From: an uncultured Acidimicrobiales bacterium
GTDB lineage: Bacteria; Actinomycetota; Acidimicrobiia; Acidimicrobiales; Aldehydirespiratoraceae
DNA length: 6,560 bases
NCBI GenBank assembly: GCA_938091985.1
Contig: CALKOE010000027.1
Span: 1-6,560, forward strand
Direction of reading: 5' to 3'
Positions within the stretch are counted from its first letter, which is position 1. Each line of letters begins with the position of its first letter. Positions 6,500 through 6,560 of the stretch are shown in pieces. Under the pieces are notes generated by a model, which had not been told where the DNA came from, made no database searches, and saw only the letters and a program-made list of their open reading frames with translations. The position numbers and the translations under genes were made by a program.

Positions 6500-6560
6500 A
6501 TGAGCGAAGCCGAGAACCCGATCCCCGTCGACCCGGTCCCGGACGACCCGGTCCCGGACG
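6500..6560 (+). CDS. Start of an unidentified Pro/Asp-rich protein, truncated by the right edge
   Basis: From the ATG at 6500 a plus-strand frame stays open to the end of the window, giving about 20 residues that start MSEAENPIPV and continue with two DPVPD repeats. Two further ATGs at 6488 and 6491 lie in the same frame. No Shine-Dalgarno is visible before any of them. The frame is divergent from the SCO6745-family gene, leaving a gap of about 61 bases (6439-6499) with no recognisable promoter. A low-complexity acidic, proline-rich N-terminus followed by a folded or membrane domain is common in actinobacterial proteins, but nothing here identifies the product. The piece is too short to rule out a chance frame. 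Confidence 0.4.
   Translation, partial: MSEAENPIPVDPVPDDPVPD
6530..6559. repeat. 15-bp tandem repeat, two perfect copies, at the right edge
   Basis: GACCCGGTCCCGGAC occurs at 6530-6544 and again at 6545-6559, encoding DPVPD twice in the plus-strand frame from 6500. Because 15 bp is a whole number of codons, copy number could change without frameshift. The array may continue beyond the window. Two copies alone could be chance in GC-rich DNA. Confidence 0.6.

Overview
The window reads as dense, high-GC chromosomal DNA from an actinobacterium. The evidence is GC-rich codon third positions, an F420-type luciferase-like oxidoreductase, an SCO6745-family protein, and ATGA-coupled gene pairs. The gene mix (acyl-CoA carboxylase and dehydrogenase, LLM-class oxidoreductase, DoxX-like protein) would suit an Acidimicrobiia/Ilumatobacter-like lineage, but that placement is inference. 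I see no tRNA, rRNA, IS element, CRISPR array, phage gene or origin.

Layout. (1) 1-802, minus: the N-terminal 267 residues of a membrane-anchored family 2 glycosyltransferase-like protein of cellulose-synthase type. It runs off the left edge, and its visible catalytic motifs look degenerate. (2) 803-929: a 127-base gap with two hairpins, one followed by a T-rich tract, forming a likely terminator for the next gene. (3) 930-1130, minus: a 66-residue cold-shock protein. (4) 1131-1257: a divergent promoter region. (5) 1258-4243, plus: a two-gene operon with a 4-base gap. The first gene encodes an unusual fusion of a biotinyl carrier domain with a complete acyl-CoA carboxyltransferase; the second encodes an acyl-CoA dehydrogenase. 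(6) 4240-4270: interlocking inverted repeats at the convergent gene ends. (7) 6438 down to 4254, minus: three genes chained by two ATGA stop/start overlaps, in the order SCO6745-family protein, DoxX-like membrane protein, LLM-class F420-dependent oxidoreductase. (8) 6500-6560, plus: the possible start of a Pro/Asp-rich gene that leaves the right edge, with a 15-bp tandem repeat.

How the genes work together. The plus-strand operon fits acyl-CoA (branched, medium or isoprenoid-like) catabolism, in which dehydrogenation and biotin-dependent carboxylation are successive steps, as in leucine or citronellyl-CoA breakdown. No biotin carboxylase subunit is visible, so the BCCP-CT protein must find that partner elsewhere. 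The three-gene minus operon couples a soluble flavin/F420 oxidoreductase to a small membrane protein and a protein with a winged-helix-like C-terminus; its substrate cannot be told from sequence.

No clearly new system is visible. The most interesting points are the BCCP-CT fusion with variant biotinyl motifs, the degenerate glycosyltransferase-like protein, and the dehydrogenase that appears to use a helix-G glutamate as its base.
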